64,000 nt of DNA from Paramecium pentaurelia (taxonomy: Eukaryota > Ciliophora > Oligohymenophorea > Peniculida > Parameciidae), in NCBI GenBank assembly GCA_905183005.1, contig CAJJDO010000096.1:184758-248757 (forward strand), written 5' to 3'. The first letter of the stretch is position 1. Every line of letters begins with the position of its first letter. A program made the translations under genes and the position numbers. The notes under the pieces are model-generated. The model ran no database searches and had not been told where the DNA came from. It saw nothing but the letters and a program-made list of their open reading frames with translations. Of this stretch, positions 23,220-36,845 are shown piece by piece.

Positions 23220-24346
23220 ATGGGAAATAAAATCCAAATCTAGCTCAATTCTAAATTCTATTTTCCGAATTAAGCAATATAAGGTACATGATAAATCTAT
23301 AAGAGGAATGGTTATTATTGAGGATTGTGAATATACTTTGAAGGAAATCTCCAAATTGTATATTCATTTATAAGGTGAGGAAACTTGGGAAAAAGGGTTT
23401 GCATGCATTGAATCAAACAATTTTAATATATTCTATTCTCAATTCAAGTTGCTTATAGATATAAATGATGAAAGAAACCAAGAGGATTAGAAATTGAAAA
23501 TCTAAAAAACGATTGCAATTCCATTCACTTATTAATTACCTGAAAATATTCCTGGTTCAATGAAAAGAGAAAAGGACTTCAAATTAAGGATTGATTATAA
23601 TATGTCCTTAATTGCTGAGACTCTAAAACTTGATAGGATCACACTTAATAAATTACCTATTATCATTAACTAATATGCAGTTAGACAAAATATTATTAAA
23701 ACCATTTCAAATAGCCATATCATTCGTGGATATTTGAATAAGCATTAAGGAGTATAATTTAAAATAACTTTAGATTTCTAAATTAGAGTGTAAATATAGT
23801 GGAGAAGAGTTTTCGTTTGGTGATTCAATCCATTTAGAAATGATTGTTGATTTAAGAGAAAGCAAGCAATACATTTAAGAAATAGTAATTTCATTGAATA
23901 AGAGAACCACAATTATTGCTAAAGAACCAAAAGTTATCATAGAATAAATTTCTAAATTGAGTTTACCTGGAGTTGTCTAAGGCATTGTTTAAACAATAAA
24001 AAAATCAATATTACTCTTTGATTTTCACAACAAAATGGAACTTTCAACAACTGGATAATTAATTAAAGTGGATTATTTAATCAGAATATAAGCTTATTCA
24101 ACATTATTTAATATCAATAATAATGATTTAAGAATAGATATTCCTATCAATATATTCCAAAGAATAATCAAGTTACCAGATTTAAAAATTGAATCCAATT
24201 AGATTAAAGATCTATAATAACTATATGATGTAAATATGAAATTAAATTTTAGGTCGTAAGACTTTGATTATCATTAAAATTAATATATAAATATTATCTA
24301 AAATATTATTAAAATATCATATGTAAAATAATCAATCTAGAATTGA
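23220..24346 (+). CDS. Arrestin-fold protein (ARRDC/Vps26-like arrestin clan)
   Basis: ATG 23220 to TGA 24344-24346, 360 residues after two 22-nt introns. The N-domain shows KFYFPNQAIQGMVII, LYIHLQGEE, and FTYQLPENIPGSMKREKD. The C-domain follows with LECKYSGEEFSFGDSIHLEM and repeated beta-strand spacing. The first intron is inferred to end in GAG and the second in TAG; the total length is then an exact multiple of three. The N-terminus MGNKIQ is compatible with N-myristoylation. Alpha-arrestins are adaptors for receptor ubiquitination and trafficking (known for the family). This gene shares a 4-bp inter-ATG gap with EB1. Confidence 0.8.
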
Positions 24347-24751
24347 ATTTAATATTAGATTAGTGGCAGTCTAAAGAACAATAAAAGTAAATTTTATTAA
24401 AAAGATTGTTATTAGTATAGACTGTACTTGAAGTTTATCTCAAATATACTTCTAATATCTTTATATTAATATCAATTTCAAGTTGAATTAAATAATTTTT
24501 CATTATTTTTAAATAATTATAAAATAGATTTAAATAACTTAAGAATAATATTATTTTATTATACTATAATAAAATCAATATAATAGATCAAACTGGTAAT
24601 AGAGTTAAATTACAACATCATCATATAAGTATCTAAATAGAAGACTTAAAATTATTAAAAAATAAGTATTATTCAGATTATATTTTTGAATTCAATTTGA
24701 TATAATAAAACTTAATAATTATTTATATAAAAAATATTTATTGCTTTAATT
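24347..24751. other. Unassigned stretch with an orphan open frame
   Basis: The plus strand holds coding-like words (DQTGNRVKLQHHHISIQIED around 24590-24660) without a clear start, and the frame runs antisense into the 3' end of the lipase gene. It could be an extra 3' exon of the arrestin-like gene, a small gene, or chance. I do not assign a product. Confidence 0.35.
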
Positions 24752-26794
24752 TCAACATGTAAGGAGATTTTGAATTATATTTTAAGCATCAAGCACTGTT
24801 TATTCAGCTTCTTTCATTCCTTAAATAACATCAAATGATAAAAATCCATGTGGCATCCATTTATATTCAATTATTTTAACATCTTTTCCTAATTTCAATA
24901 ATTTATTAGCTAATCTAAAACTCTCATCATGTAATGGATCATTAGTACCTAAAACAATTCTAGTTGGAGGAAATCTAACAAGAATTTCGTCACTAGCAAT
25001 TGATGGTGACATCAATGGATCCAATTTTGCATCAAATTGTTCTGGAACATATGATGAAATGCATAATTTCAATACAGTATGATGTAATAATGGATCATTT
25101 AAAGAAATTAATAAACTTGGAGTAAACTGTTTGATATCTAAACACAATGCAGGATAAGCCATTAAAATACCATCAGGGATTCTTGCCCCAGATTTAATAA
25201 TTTAAATAGTTAATGCAGCCACTAAATTACCACCAGCACTATCTCCTACTAATACAACCTTTTTTGGTTTAATATTAAAATACTTATCAATGTAGTTCAT
25301 TATAAACATATAGGCTTACCAGCAATCATCTAAACCAAAAGGATAAGGATCTTCTGGAGCTTTTCTATAGTCAATAGAAAATATTGGCACTTATAAATTT
25401 TTAGCCCATTTTCTAGTATAAGTTTAATGTGATCTAGATGACATACTTACAAATCCTCCTCCATGTATATGTATAACTATTTTATCAAATACTTTTTGAC
25501 CTTGTAGCAATTTTAGAGACTACTACATAAAACTATCAGTTTATATCTCTTATAGATTATAATGGCATAAAACTCTTACAGGTATTTTCTCTTTATTTTT
25601 AGTAAATAATTCTGGACATTTGGGTAAATTAGTGTTTATACATTCTCCACAATCATTTTAAATACGATTAATTTTATCTTCTTTATATTGTCGTAGTATG
25701 TTGTCTTAAACTAAACGTTTAAAAAGTTATGGAATATATATCTTTTTGTTATAAGTTATCATAGGAAATAGAAGAGGTAATAATTTACTTAGAAAACCAC
25801 TCTCTCCTAAATTCCAGGCTTTAAATACTAAATTCTTATTTGGTTCAGCCATGAAATGATCAGCCTTTAATTTAGCATCTTTTTTTGCTACCAAATAATA
25901 TAATGCTCCAAAACCTTGCATTACATTTTTAGCAGTTTCATTATTAAATTCAGATCCCTTAGAAATCATGGCATTAGCTAACAATATTCCTTCAGCTACT
26001 TTTCCATATGAATTTGATATCTATTCTCTAGTACCTAAAACAACTTCTTTTATAATGCTATTAAGACCTTACCATCTGGGATCTGTTCTATTATAACAAA
26101 ATATATCATCATTATCTAATTTTGCAGCTCCAGGTAATTATTCAAGACATGTTTGTAGTTTCGATAAGTAGATTACTAAAGATCTTAATTCTTATTTTTC
26201 TCTTCTTACTTATATTGTTTCAAACAATACTGATATATGTGAAAGTACATGAGCAATAACAAATTCCAATAATATGCAAATTGCTTTCTAATTGAATTTC
26301 TTTGTATTCAAATTTATATTGTACTCTTCATTTATTGATTTACTCATAATATCTTTATCATTAGTAATTAATCCAATTTATTCAAGTTGTAAAATACCAA
26401 TAAATGTTATTTTTATGGCTTAGAAAAAACGAGGTAGAAAATCAGCCACTTCATTATACATTTTTGTTAAGTCAATTGCTTTTTAATGAAGTTTGTTTAA
26501 TAGATAGTAGGTTTCACTAAGATTTTGATATAATTCTTTAGAAATGACTTCTTAATTAAAAATAGAACAATTCCAAACTTTATTAATCACTTACCATTAT
26601 GATTTCATTATATTTTCTTCCTATAATTAGTTTTCACTATATTTAACTTAAACTGGATCTCCATTCAATTATTATTTTATTTCAATTGATTGTATTTCAA
26701 TTGATTATTCTTCTGTTTGTAATTCTAGACTTATATCTTTAGTTAGATTTGCCATAGACATACAAGAGTTGATCTGATCTTCAATAGTTTACAT
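24752..26794 (-). CDS. Hormone-sensitive-lipase-like alpha/beta hydrolase
   Basis: A single 680-residue frame, ATG 26794 to TGA 24752-24754, with no intron needed. The N-terminal 350 residues are helical (HSL N-domain-like). The catalytic part has the HSL oxyanion motif HIHGGGF, the nucleophile elbow GDSAGG, the acid in LGTNDPLHDES and the histidine in MPHGFLSFD, all in order. HSL-type enzymes hydrolyse acylglycerols and sterol esters in the cytosol or at lipid droplets. Length is close to animal HSL, so the protein seems complete. A small gene lies 40 bp upstream on the same strand. Confidence 0.9.
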
Positions 26795-26834
26795 TTAAAT
26801 TGTTTATATATTATATTATATTCAAATGTGTTTG

Positions 26835-27164
26835 TCAATTGATTTATGGAAGATTAGGTAATGATTCATATAGAACAAGAGATTTTGTGGAACAAATTTA
26901 GACTAGACTTCTACCATATCCTACTTTTCTTTTTGTTTTACTCTAATTCTGTATTCGATATTATTTTTCGATTAATTATACATATTCATGAAAATTGAGA
27001 GGATTTGTAATTTTCTTTAATGTTTCTTTAGGTTCTGTTTTTATTCGTTATTATTATTGAAATCTTAATGTTGATTAAGTATGTTATAATTCTTGTAATT
27101 TCTTTTGTTTAGTGAAACTCCAATCACTTGATTACCAAGTAATTCTCAATTTTTGTTTATCCAT
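26835..27164 (-). CDS. Hypothetical small basic protein, 109 aa
   Basis: A single exon from ATG 27164 (MDKQKLRITWQSSDWSFTK) to TGA 26835-26837. It is rich in Gln, Lys and Ser and has no TM segment or known domain. Composition and an uninterrupted frame support it as real. It sits tightly between the lipase and kinase genes, all on the minus strand. Confidence 0.6.
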
Positions 27165-27271
27165 TATAAAATTAAATATAATATATCATATATCAGATAA
27201 CATGATTTGAAATAATTCTTTTACATTCATTTTCTAAATTTAGATATATTACTCTTTAGTAAATTCTCCCA

Positions 27272-28860
27272 TCATTGGTCCATTATTCTATTTAGATTCA
27301 AATTCATCATTCTATATTTAGAATATAATAATAATACTGATTGTGATTTGAATTTTAATTTATCTCCCTCAAAAGCTGCATCATTTTCTAAACACTTCAA
27401 AACATCAATCATATGATCATAAAATTAAAGTGCTTTAGTTTCATTTTAACCTTCCATTATTTCTGCTTAATTGGATAAACAATAAAAATAATTCAATACA
27501 ATATTAGTATAATATGACCAATCCATTTCTATTTTATATATATATATATAATTAATACATTTAGCATTCTAAATTTCATTAAGTACTTTTTCATCATATT
27601 CTTTATATTCTTTTTTTCTTCTATTAATAAAAGATTCTAAATTGAATTTAGTATTTTCATAATATAATTAATAAACATAGTAATTTTCTTCTGTCTTAAA
27701 TAAATTAATATATAAATACCTCTTTGCCTATTTCTTATAATGATTTACTTTGTTATTTTTATTAGTTTTTTAATTCTGATATCAATTATTCCAATTTCCT
27801 TGATAATATAATTATCCTCTTTGCAAGCATAAATTAAACATAATATTAATTTAAATTCTTAATCACTTTATAATCTTTTCTCAAACTCTCACTATTACCC
27901 AATGTTTCTTAAATTTTTAATTATAATTCTCTAATCATTTAAAATTTACTCATTATATTCTAATAAAATTAATCAAAAGTTCCTAAATCCTTTTATTATC
28001 CAAATTCTAAATAAGGATCTTAATATAATTATTCCCATGTAATTCTTAAATTTGGATCCTTTGTTAACATCCTTCTTAGTAATCTCTTAGCATCTTCACT
28101 AATCCTAACATTTGTTTTAGCTGGAGTGAAATTTAAGTCCTTAGCCTTTTCAATATTATCAAATAAATCTTTCTCATTCTATCCCACAAATGGATATTAT
28201 AAATCAAATAACATCTAATAAAAAATAATTCCCAATGACCAAATATCTGCCTTATTATCATATCTTATTTTGCCTCTGCCTTTAAATACTTCAGGAGCTT
28301 TGGTATATGGTGTACCTACTTAAGTAAAACCTACTTCACCAACTTTACTAAGTCCAAAGTCAGCAATCTTAATGGTTTCATCATGAACTAATATGTTTTT
28401 TAGTTTGAGATCACGATGTATAACAAACATATCTTATAAGCCTTTAAAACCATTAAGTAATTATTTTAAGAACTCCTTTGCTTATCTTTCAGAAAGTGGT
28501 TATTTATTCTTCTCTCTAAGTAGTTTAATATAGGAATCCAGATCTCCTCCATTACAATATTCCATAACTAAATAATGTTTATCTTTTGTTTCTATATGAT
28601 CTATTAAGCTAATCACATTTTCATTCTTTATTGTTTGCATGATTCTTTTTTCAGTTTAGAATAATTCTTATCTTTTTTTGACTTTTTCCAATTCTGATTT
28701 TAATGCTTACTTAATTGCTACTTGTGATTTCTAGAGTCATTTATTTAAGAATTACAGTTTAGATGTTTTCAGCCAGATAGACTTCTCCAAACTCTCCCTT
28801 TCCTATCACTTTCACAATACCATATTTGCCATCTAAAATTAATTAATATTTAGTTGCCAT
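27272..28860 (-). CDS. Ser/Thr protein kinase, ULK/Nek-like
   Basis: ATG 28860 to TGA 27272-27274 with several short introns, one needed just after EVYLAENIQT. Kinase motifs appear in order: IGKGEFGEVYLAE, a SQVAIKQAL lysine, EYCNGGDLDSYI, VIHRDLKLKNIL, IADFGLSK, VGTPYTKAPEV and NKADIWSLGIIFYQMLF. The sequence resembles ULK/Atg1-like ciliate kinases, but Nek or CAMK cannot be excluded. The 250-residue helical C-terminus ends with a bundle-like stretch (KALQFYDHMIDVLKCLEND) that could be MIT-like. The activation segment is GTPYTKAPE rather than GTPxYMAPE. Internal intron boundaries in the tail are not fully resolved. Confidence 0.82.
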
Positions 28861-29295
28861 TTTTATTAATATTTATATCAATTATTACTCAATTACTAGG
28901 ATAATAGTAATATATATGAATGTAAATATTGGTTGATTGAATGAATAAACATTGTATGATATTTCACTTTAATACACTTATGAAACAAATGAAATTTTGA
29001 AATAAATATAATAATTATCACTAATAGAAATCGAATAATAGCAAAAGAAATGAGTTAAAATTTTGATCAAATTCTTATAAAGTATCTATGATTTTAGTAA
29101 CATTACTAATATCAAATTATATTTGAAATAAGCAATAAACTTGATTTGACTTAAAGATGTTTAAATAAGAATGTAAGTAACAGAAGATTGAATAAATTAA
29201 AGTTAAAGTGGATTTTAATCATGTTATGATTTAATTTACATTCTGTAAATGATAAGGCAATATATTTTAATCACATTATTTATAATATTTTTGAT
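28861..29295. other. Divergent intergenic region, nothing recognised
   Basis: 435 bp between the kinase start (minus) and the Ca2+-channel start (plus). It must hold both promoters. I see AT-rich sequence but no defined element. Confidence 0.6.
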
Positions 29296-32200
29296 ATGAA
29301 AAAAGTAGAGTCGATCAAATATATTGATAGAAACATCATCAATAAAGAAGTAACTTAGAATTCTGGTACTCATGTCTTAAATGATAAGTTTTTATTTATT
29401 TTAAATATATTAGAAAACATTCTAATGCATCTGAAACTCCGGAAAGAGCAAAACATTAGAGCGTTGACAGAATTTAGAAAAAGCGCCAGAGTTCTGTTGA
29501 TCAATTTAATAGAATCCAATTTCATGAGTATAATAATTGATTTATTTTATAGGGAAACCTTCCCATAAAACAGCAACTATGAAAGAAATTAAGATAATTC
29601 AAAAATGTCTGAATATTCACTATAAAGTATTGAAAGAGAAGATATGATTGAAGATAGAGTTTATAGACATACTCTTCATAAATCAATTCATGTCTATAAC
29701 AAATTTATCTCTTCTGCCTCACATTAACTGAATATGCAACAAAAATCAGAACCAGACCCTGAAAAACCAGGAATTGCTATGAATCTCTTAAATGCATTTA
29801 ATTAGCATTAAGAAATATAACCTGAATATTTTAATGATATTGAATATGATAAAATTATACGTCGACATAAAAAATTAATAGAAAGAAATACAATGAAAGA
29901 TCCTTATTATGTTAGATTAGTGAAATTATCAGAATTTTAAAGATTAAATTATGAATTGCAAGTAAAATTTTGTATTTATATAGAAATATGATGATAATTT
30001 GGCTTTATTAAAGTTAAGAAAATACTTTATTTATGTGATATATAGCATTCCTATAATGGCAAGAAAAATAGTAAATAATTTTATATTTAAAATATTGATG
30101 ACATTTCTAATCTTATTTAATGTTGTATTGTATATTGTAGTAAAAACAAACGGAAGAACAGATACTGATCATATTGAAGAAGTAGTTATGATATTATTTA
30201 TTTCTGAAATTGGATTAAGAATTATAGCCAGTGGAGTGTTTTTTAATGATTATGCTTTTTTTAGAAATATGGAAAATATTTATGATTTTGTACTCATATT
30301 TTTCACTGCTATGAATCTTTATTATCCTGAAATAATTATTATTGATATATCTCCTCTAAGATTAGTAACATTATTAATGTATTTGACAAATATATTTCAG
30401 GGATTGAATGTAATGATGACTGCTTTAAAATAATCATTCAAATTTTTAATTGAAGCATTAATGATAGTGATATTATTCTCATTGATCTTTGCATCAATGG
30501 GTATATTTCTATTTCAAGGTTTATTTAATTATAGATGTCAATATGAAAATGGTGATGAAACAGATGGTTGGATATAATGTAATTAAGATTAATGTCCATC
30601 TGATATGCATTGTATGTATAGTGATTATACACCTAAAATGCCAACATCTTTTAATAATTTAATAGGTTCTTTAGGTTAAATTTTAAGAACAATTACTATG
30701 GATGATTGGAGTTGGGTTATGTTTTTTACAATGAGAATATTTCATCCATGGATTTGGTTATATTATTTATTAATTATTTTTATTGGAGGTTTCTTTGGAT
30801 TTAATATAGTTATTGCAGTGTTGAAAGTTCATTATTCAGAGGCAACAGAAGAAAATAAGAAAAGAGAAGAAGAAAAAGAAATATAAAAAAGATTGAAAGA
30901 AGAATAAGAATATCCAGAAAGGAATTTATTAGAAATACTAGATGTTGCACATTTAAGAGAAATTGGAATCTATAAAGTAATCAAAAAATACAGAACTAAT
31001 TTAAATGAAGCATCATTTAAAAAATATGCTATTGAAGATCCTACTAATTTTAAGAAATCATATCAAACTACAAGAACATTATCAGCTAAATAAAAATAAA
31101 TGGAAAGTGGAATCATTAAATTACCATTTATTGAATATGTTACAAGTTTTACATGGAAAAGATTTTTATTACCAAAATTTGATATTTTAGATGCTTTAAT
31201 CAAAAAAATAAAAATAAAAAATTATACTGAAGATGAATTCAATATGAAAGTCATAGAAAAATTGAAAACCATTAAATTTTCCAGATTATAACCCTAAGTC
31301 AATATGGATGTTAAGTAAAATTATACTTCATCAAATGATGTTTTACTTAAGTTGATGTAATTCTAATTCTATTTATATTTAGTGATCTATAAGATTAAAT
31401 TTAAAAAGAAAAGAACTTCAATCTAGAAAAAATAAGATCCACTAAATTCTAAATGATTTATCATGAAATGAAAATAGAAAAAGAAAAATTATATGGCAAA
31501 ACTTAATTTGCAAAGTCAAGTTTCCCTACAAAAAGCAAAGCATAATCTCCATTTATGAGCATATACTAAAAGAAAGTTGAGTAGAGCACAGATTCTATTG
31601 TTAATTTTGAGTAAACAAATGTTAAAACTTTTAATAATATGAAAGCATCTTAAATTTTAGAAACTAAATATAAAAATTTCTCAATTTTTAGAAACGGATA
31701 ACCATATATATATGTTTAAGGATATTATACAAATTTTGAAGGAGTCAGTGAAAAAATTAATCAAAAAATCCCATTAATTATTCATGATTAAGTCTCCAAT
31801 AAATTCAAATATTAAGGTATGAGAATGAAAGAATATTAAAATCATAAAACTATTACAAAACATAATTGGTCAGGAAAAGATGTACTTGAAATTAATAAAA
31901 GAAGATTAAAGTATTTTCATGTAATTTTATTAATGCTTAATAAAATTGATATTATTATTTGGATTAAAGGAGTAAGAGGACTTTACATAATGTCATAAAA
32001 ATATGCATATTTAATTGTGACTAGTAGATTTAGTCAATTCTTTTTTGATTTAGTAATTCTTAACAATTTTACATTTTTATCTCTATAAGGAATTGTGGAT
32101 ATTAATATCATATCAACAGTTGAAGATATTTCTACTATATTTTTATGTTTTGAATTGATGATGAGATTTATGGGTTTTAAATTCAAAGATCTTTTAAGAT

Positions 32201-35200
32201 CTCCTGATTTAATTTTATAATCTATTATTGTAATCATAAACTTTTTTGAATTAACAATTAGTGATTATATGACAACCTATTTGAATGAATAAAATTTAAG
32301 ATTAATAAGAGGAACTAAATGTTTACTGTTTTATAGATGCCTTAAATACAATAAAATGGCTATTACAATTGGTCATATTGCTTCTATGACTTTCGATTAA
32401 TATATTTATTTAGCTTTTCTTATGTTTTTAGTAATATTTATGTATGCTTTAACAGGTATGGAAATGTTTGTAGGAAAATTTGATTAAAATGATTCACTTG
32501 GATAATTACATTCCTATGAAAATATTTTTAAATCATTTATGACTATCTTCAATATTATGACAAATGATGATTGGTATGGAGTTTATGTAATTGGAAGTGA
32601 TATTAATTTTACTTTTTCTATCATTTATTCTTTTTCTTTGGTACTCATTTTAAATTATCTAACTTATGGTTTAGTTATGGCTGTCTTATTAGACGGATTT
32701 GGAAAGTATTTAAATTAACCAGTTGAGGAAATTCAGAACGAAATTCAGAAGAACATTAATGAATAATTATAACATATTACCTAGAATTCAGATGAAATAC
32801 AAATGCAATTAGTTGAAACTAATTAAGAACCAATAATTTCTAATAAAAATATATCAAATGATGAGATCAATAAATCTAAACCTAATTTAATCTATAATCT
32901 AATTAAGTCAATAAGTAAATATTAAATGATATACAATATTAGAATAAATTAATAGAAAACTGTTATCAAGAACACCCAAATTATATGAGGGGATAGATTG
33001 TGAATCATCATTGTTTTTGTTTGAGAAAGACAATTTATTTCGTATTGCATTGACTCATCTTACATCATCAATGATATATATCTATATAATGGATATAGTT
33101 ACTTATCTATCTATCATTGCTTTCATCCTTAAAACTTATAATGATTATGAAACAGATAGTGAAACATATCCAGATACACTTTAATTCTCTTGCAATATAA
33201 TTCAATTGGCTGATACAATATTTAATATTATTGCAAAAGGATTGTTTATGGATCAAGGATCCTATTTGGTATCCACATTCTAGGTTTTCGATTTTATATA
33301 TTAAGTTTCGAATATCATAGCTTTTGAAAGTAATCCTGACGATTTTAAACCTATCCTAAAAATTCTACTTTATTTAGGTTACTTTAGACCAATGAAATTA
33401 ATGTATAGATTGAGTTGGCTTACAAATTTAAGAGAAGCCATTGGTAGATCATTATTTGATATATTCAATGTCATAATTACTTTATTATCAGTTTGGATAA
33501 TGTTCGGAGTATATGGTATTATACTTTATGAATAATAATTTGGTTATTGCGAAGATAAGATGGCTTTTGAAGTTAATAAAGAGACATGTCTAAGTGAAGG
33601 TAAAATATGGGTTAATTATAAACATAATTTTGATAATATTACAATAGCCATTCCTACATTATTTGTGACAGCCACTTTAGATGGTTGGGGAGAAATATAT
33701 TAAATTGCTGAAAATAGTTAAGAGGCTTCAATAGGACCATAAGGATTTAATTCCTATGTAGTCACTTACATATTTTTCTTACTTTTTGTTTTCATTGGAT
33801 CAATGTTTTTCTTAAGTCTTTTTACAGGAGTACTATATACAAATTTAAAGAAAAATCAAAAAGAAATTGAAAATACAGAAGTTACTTAATCACAAAAAGA
33901 ATTTAAAGAAATTTCATAAATGTTGATAAATGATTTCCCTTAATTCTCAACTCCACCAACAAATGGAATAAGAAAGATATCTTCTGATATTACAAGCAGT
34001 GTTACAATTTAAAAATGTTTATTTCTACTTTTATGGGTAGATTTCATTATCTTATTGATGTTTACATCAGATATGAGTGATGAATACTTTAGAGCTATTA
34101 ATGATGTTCATAATGCATTAAGTGGGATTTATTTTATTTGGGTTATTTTATTGTTTCTTGCATTAGGAGTTAATAGATTTTTTGATAATTATTGGAGAAG
34201 ATTTTATTTCTTTTTAATAGTGATTGCAGTAATTGATTTTATAGCAGATTATTCAGTAGATTGGATTATGATATATTATAAATCAACTCCAAATGATAAT
34301 GGATTCTAATTATTACGTTTATTCTTCTCATTAAGAAGTCTAAGAATAATATTAATATTTTAAGGGTTTATCAATTTATAGAGATTAATAAATGTAATCC
34401 TATTTGCTTTGCCATATTTGGGCAAGATCTTTTCTATTTTGATAATTACAATGTTAGTATTTGCTCTATTTGGTTGTTAATTATTTGGTACAATAGATGC
34501 AGGATAAGTTTTAGATGACTAACTTAATTTTATGACAGCTGGTAGTGCAATGATGACACTATTCAAATGTGCTTCAGGAGATGATTGGAGAACTATTATG
34601 ACAGATACAATGCATTATAATCCTTTATGTTGGGAAGATCCTAAATATTGTGGATCATTTGCAAGTTAAATATACTTTTTCTTATTCATGTTCTTTTCAA
34701 CTTATGTTCTTCTAACACTCTTTTTATTAAGTTTGGTAGAATAATTTGAATCTTTTTTCCAATTATAAGACTCCCCAATTTAATCATATGTAGAAAATAT
34801 TGATAAAATCAAAACAGTTTGGTGCAAATACTCTTCTGAAACTAAAGGACAAATGATGCATTATAAATTTTTATGCAAATTTCTCTTAGATATTGGTAAA
34901 CCTTTAGGAGGAGGTGAAGAAGAGAATCTTTGGGATGTTGCTAAAATTGCCTCCTCATTTAAATTAAAATGGTAATTAATTTACATCTATTTTTAGTGAT
35001 CATTATGGTTACATTCAATATAACCAATTGATTTATGAGTTGTTTAGGGTGAAATTCCATTCAGAAGTTTTTAAGGAGGGTACTCCTGATTCTATCAAAT
35101 AAATTAAATAATTTAGTAAAGAAATGCAACTGCGCTTAATTTATTACAGAAAAAACAGGCATATTGAAAGATCGAATATTAGTTCAGCACTTTCATTAAA

Positions 35201-35614
35201 GGCCAACTTTAATATTCTTCATGATTATCTTACTGTTTTGATTCTCTTTAAAACTTGGGAATCTTACAGTAAGATCCTCATTAAAAAGCTAGCTATTAAA
35301 TAGAACTAATTCTCTGATGATGCTATATCTATGGATAGTGAACTATAATAGAAGTAAGCATTCCACATTATTATTTAATTAGTAATAAGAAAAATGTAAA
35401 TCATTTTATGGAACCAGATTTGATTGAAGCCTCATGTGAAGAAGCAACTATCAATAGTAATTTAGAAAATAAAAAACATCATCATACTAACGAAAGTTAA
35501 AATTATTCTAATATTGAATTGCCAATCTATAAAAGTGCTTCACCCTTCTCTATTTAAGAAGAAGATGTAAAAATTATCTTTTCTGCTGCAGGTGAAAAGT
35601 AACCTATAATATGA
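29296..35614 (+). CDS. Four-domain voltage-gated Ca2+-channel-type alpha subunit
   Basis: ATG 29296 to TGA 35612-35614 with several short introns, for example ones after FNRIQFHE and LNYELQ. Four 6-TM repeats are visible. The pore loops read TITMDDWSWVMF (I), IMTNDDWYGVYV (II), VTATLDGWGEIY (III) and CASGDDWRTIMT (IV). The selectivity position, normally E/E/E/E in Cav and E/K mixes in NALCN, is D in all four. The C-terminus has an EF-hand/IQ-like region (DHYGYIQYNQLIYELF). By family knowledge it carries the Ca2+ action current, probably in the ciliary membrane (inference). The paralogue is at 55788-61695. Size (about 2,000 aa) is normal for the family. Confidence 0.9.
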
Positions 35615-35814
35615 TTTTTTATTTTGTTAATAACTCATAAAGTATAAATTAATATGATACTTTATTATTTTCATAAATATAATTAATTTACAAAAGCAAC
35701 ATTGCCAAATTATCATCATGAAATAGAAATATAATGTAAAAATAATACGTAACATCATGAAATATATATTCGTCAATTAGAACACTATAATTGAAAAGAA
35801 AATTAAATTAAAAT

Positions 35815-36498
35815 ATGGATAATGATTATTATGACTTTCTTGATCATTCATTAGATTATAAACCAAAAAAGAGAGGACAAAGAAGTAGCTTATCAAATCA
35901 TTAATTTTAGCATTGACTGATTAAGAAATCATATTAAGAGAAAGAATGAAACTTGTAAAAAATAGAGAATCAGCAAGAAAAAGTCGAAAAAGAAAAAAAA
36001 TGTATGTTGATCTTTTAGAAAATAAAGTAGTAGTTTTTATAATAAGTCATTAAGGTAGCTGGTCTAAATTAATAGTTATAAGAGTATAAACAATTATAAG
36101 AATCTGGTTAAGAAGTATTAAGAAATACTCAAATGTAATTATTCTTTGGAAAACCATAAAATTCTTAAGATTAATTGAATCATTATTTCAATGAAATTTT
36201 TGAACAAACCATTCCTAAAATAGCTTTATATTTTAAATCAGAAAAATCTAATTCTGTCTTGGAGTTGTGTTTTTAAAATTTTTATAATTGCTTTAATGAT
36301 TTGAATATAATCAAAGAAGAGATGATTTAAGAATTAAAGTAAATGGAGGAAACTATGAAAATAGGCAAACAAATTCCTGAATTCTAAAAATTTGTCTAAC
36401 ATGTTAATTAATTAGAGTATAAGGATTAATTAGACAATATAGAGGAAGTAATTTAATAAATTATTTTAGGATTTAGGAACAATCATTAAATCAAATGA
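35815..36498 (+). CDS. bZIP transcription factor
   Basis: ATG 35815 to TGA 36496-36498, about 210 residues with two introns (26 nt TAG; 25 or 28 nt ending AAG at 36054). The basic region is KNRESARKSRKRKKMYVDLLE, matching the N-x7-R/K bZIP signature. A zipper with leucine/hydrophobic spacing and many Gln follows. The remaining 130 residues are helical and have no known domain. It should bind DNA as a dimer in the macronucleus. The second intron has two possible donor positions three bases apart, both in frame. Confidence 0.88.
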
Positions 36499-36845
36499 CT
36501 TAATGCTTTCAGTAAGATAAATATATGAGTTATACAATAAATCAATACAAGTTACAAAGAAACCTAAACTTAATTGAAAATATATGTTATAATCACTACA
36601 TATACTCTTATTGTTATATTTAATGTCTTATATATAATAGATAAAAAAAATAAATCTTTAAAAAATTCTATCTTCAATGTTGATATATGTTTTATTATCA
36701 AACAGCTAATGACTTATTTGGTATTTAGTAGATTATTAAGTTAAATGTAGTTAATATCAAATTAATCATCATTTTAAAGTAAAATTAAAGTTAATATTAT
36801 TTATTTTTATTTTAAATCATTAAGTTTGTGATATATTTAATTGAA
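36499..36845. other. Intergenic, AT-rich, nothing recognised
   Basis: About 350 bp between two plus-strand genes. There is no open frame of note and no recognisable element. Confidence 0.6.
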
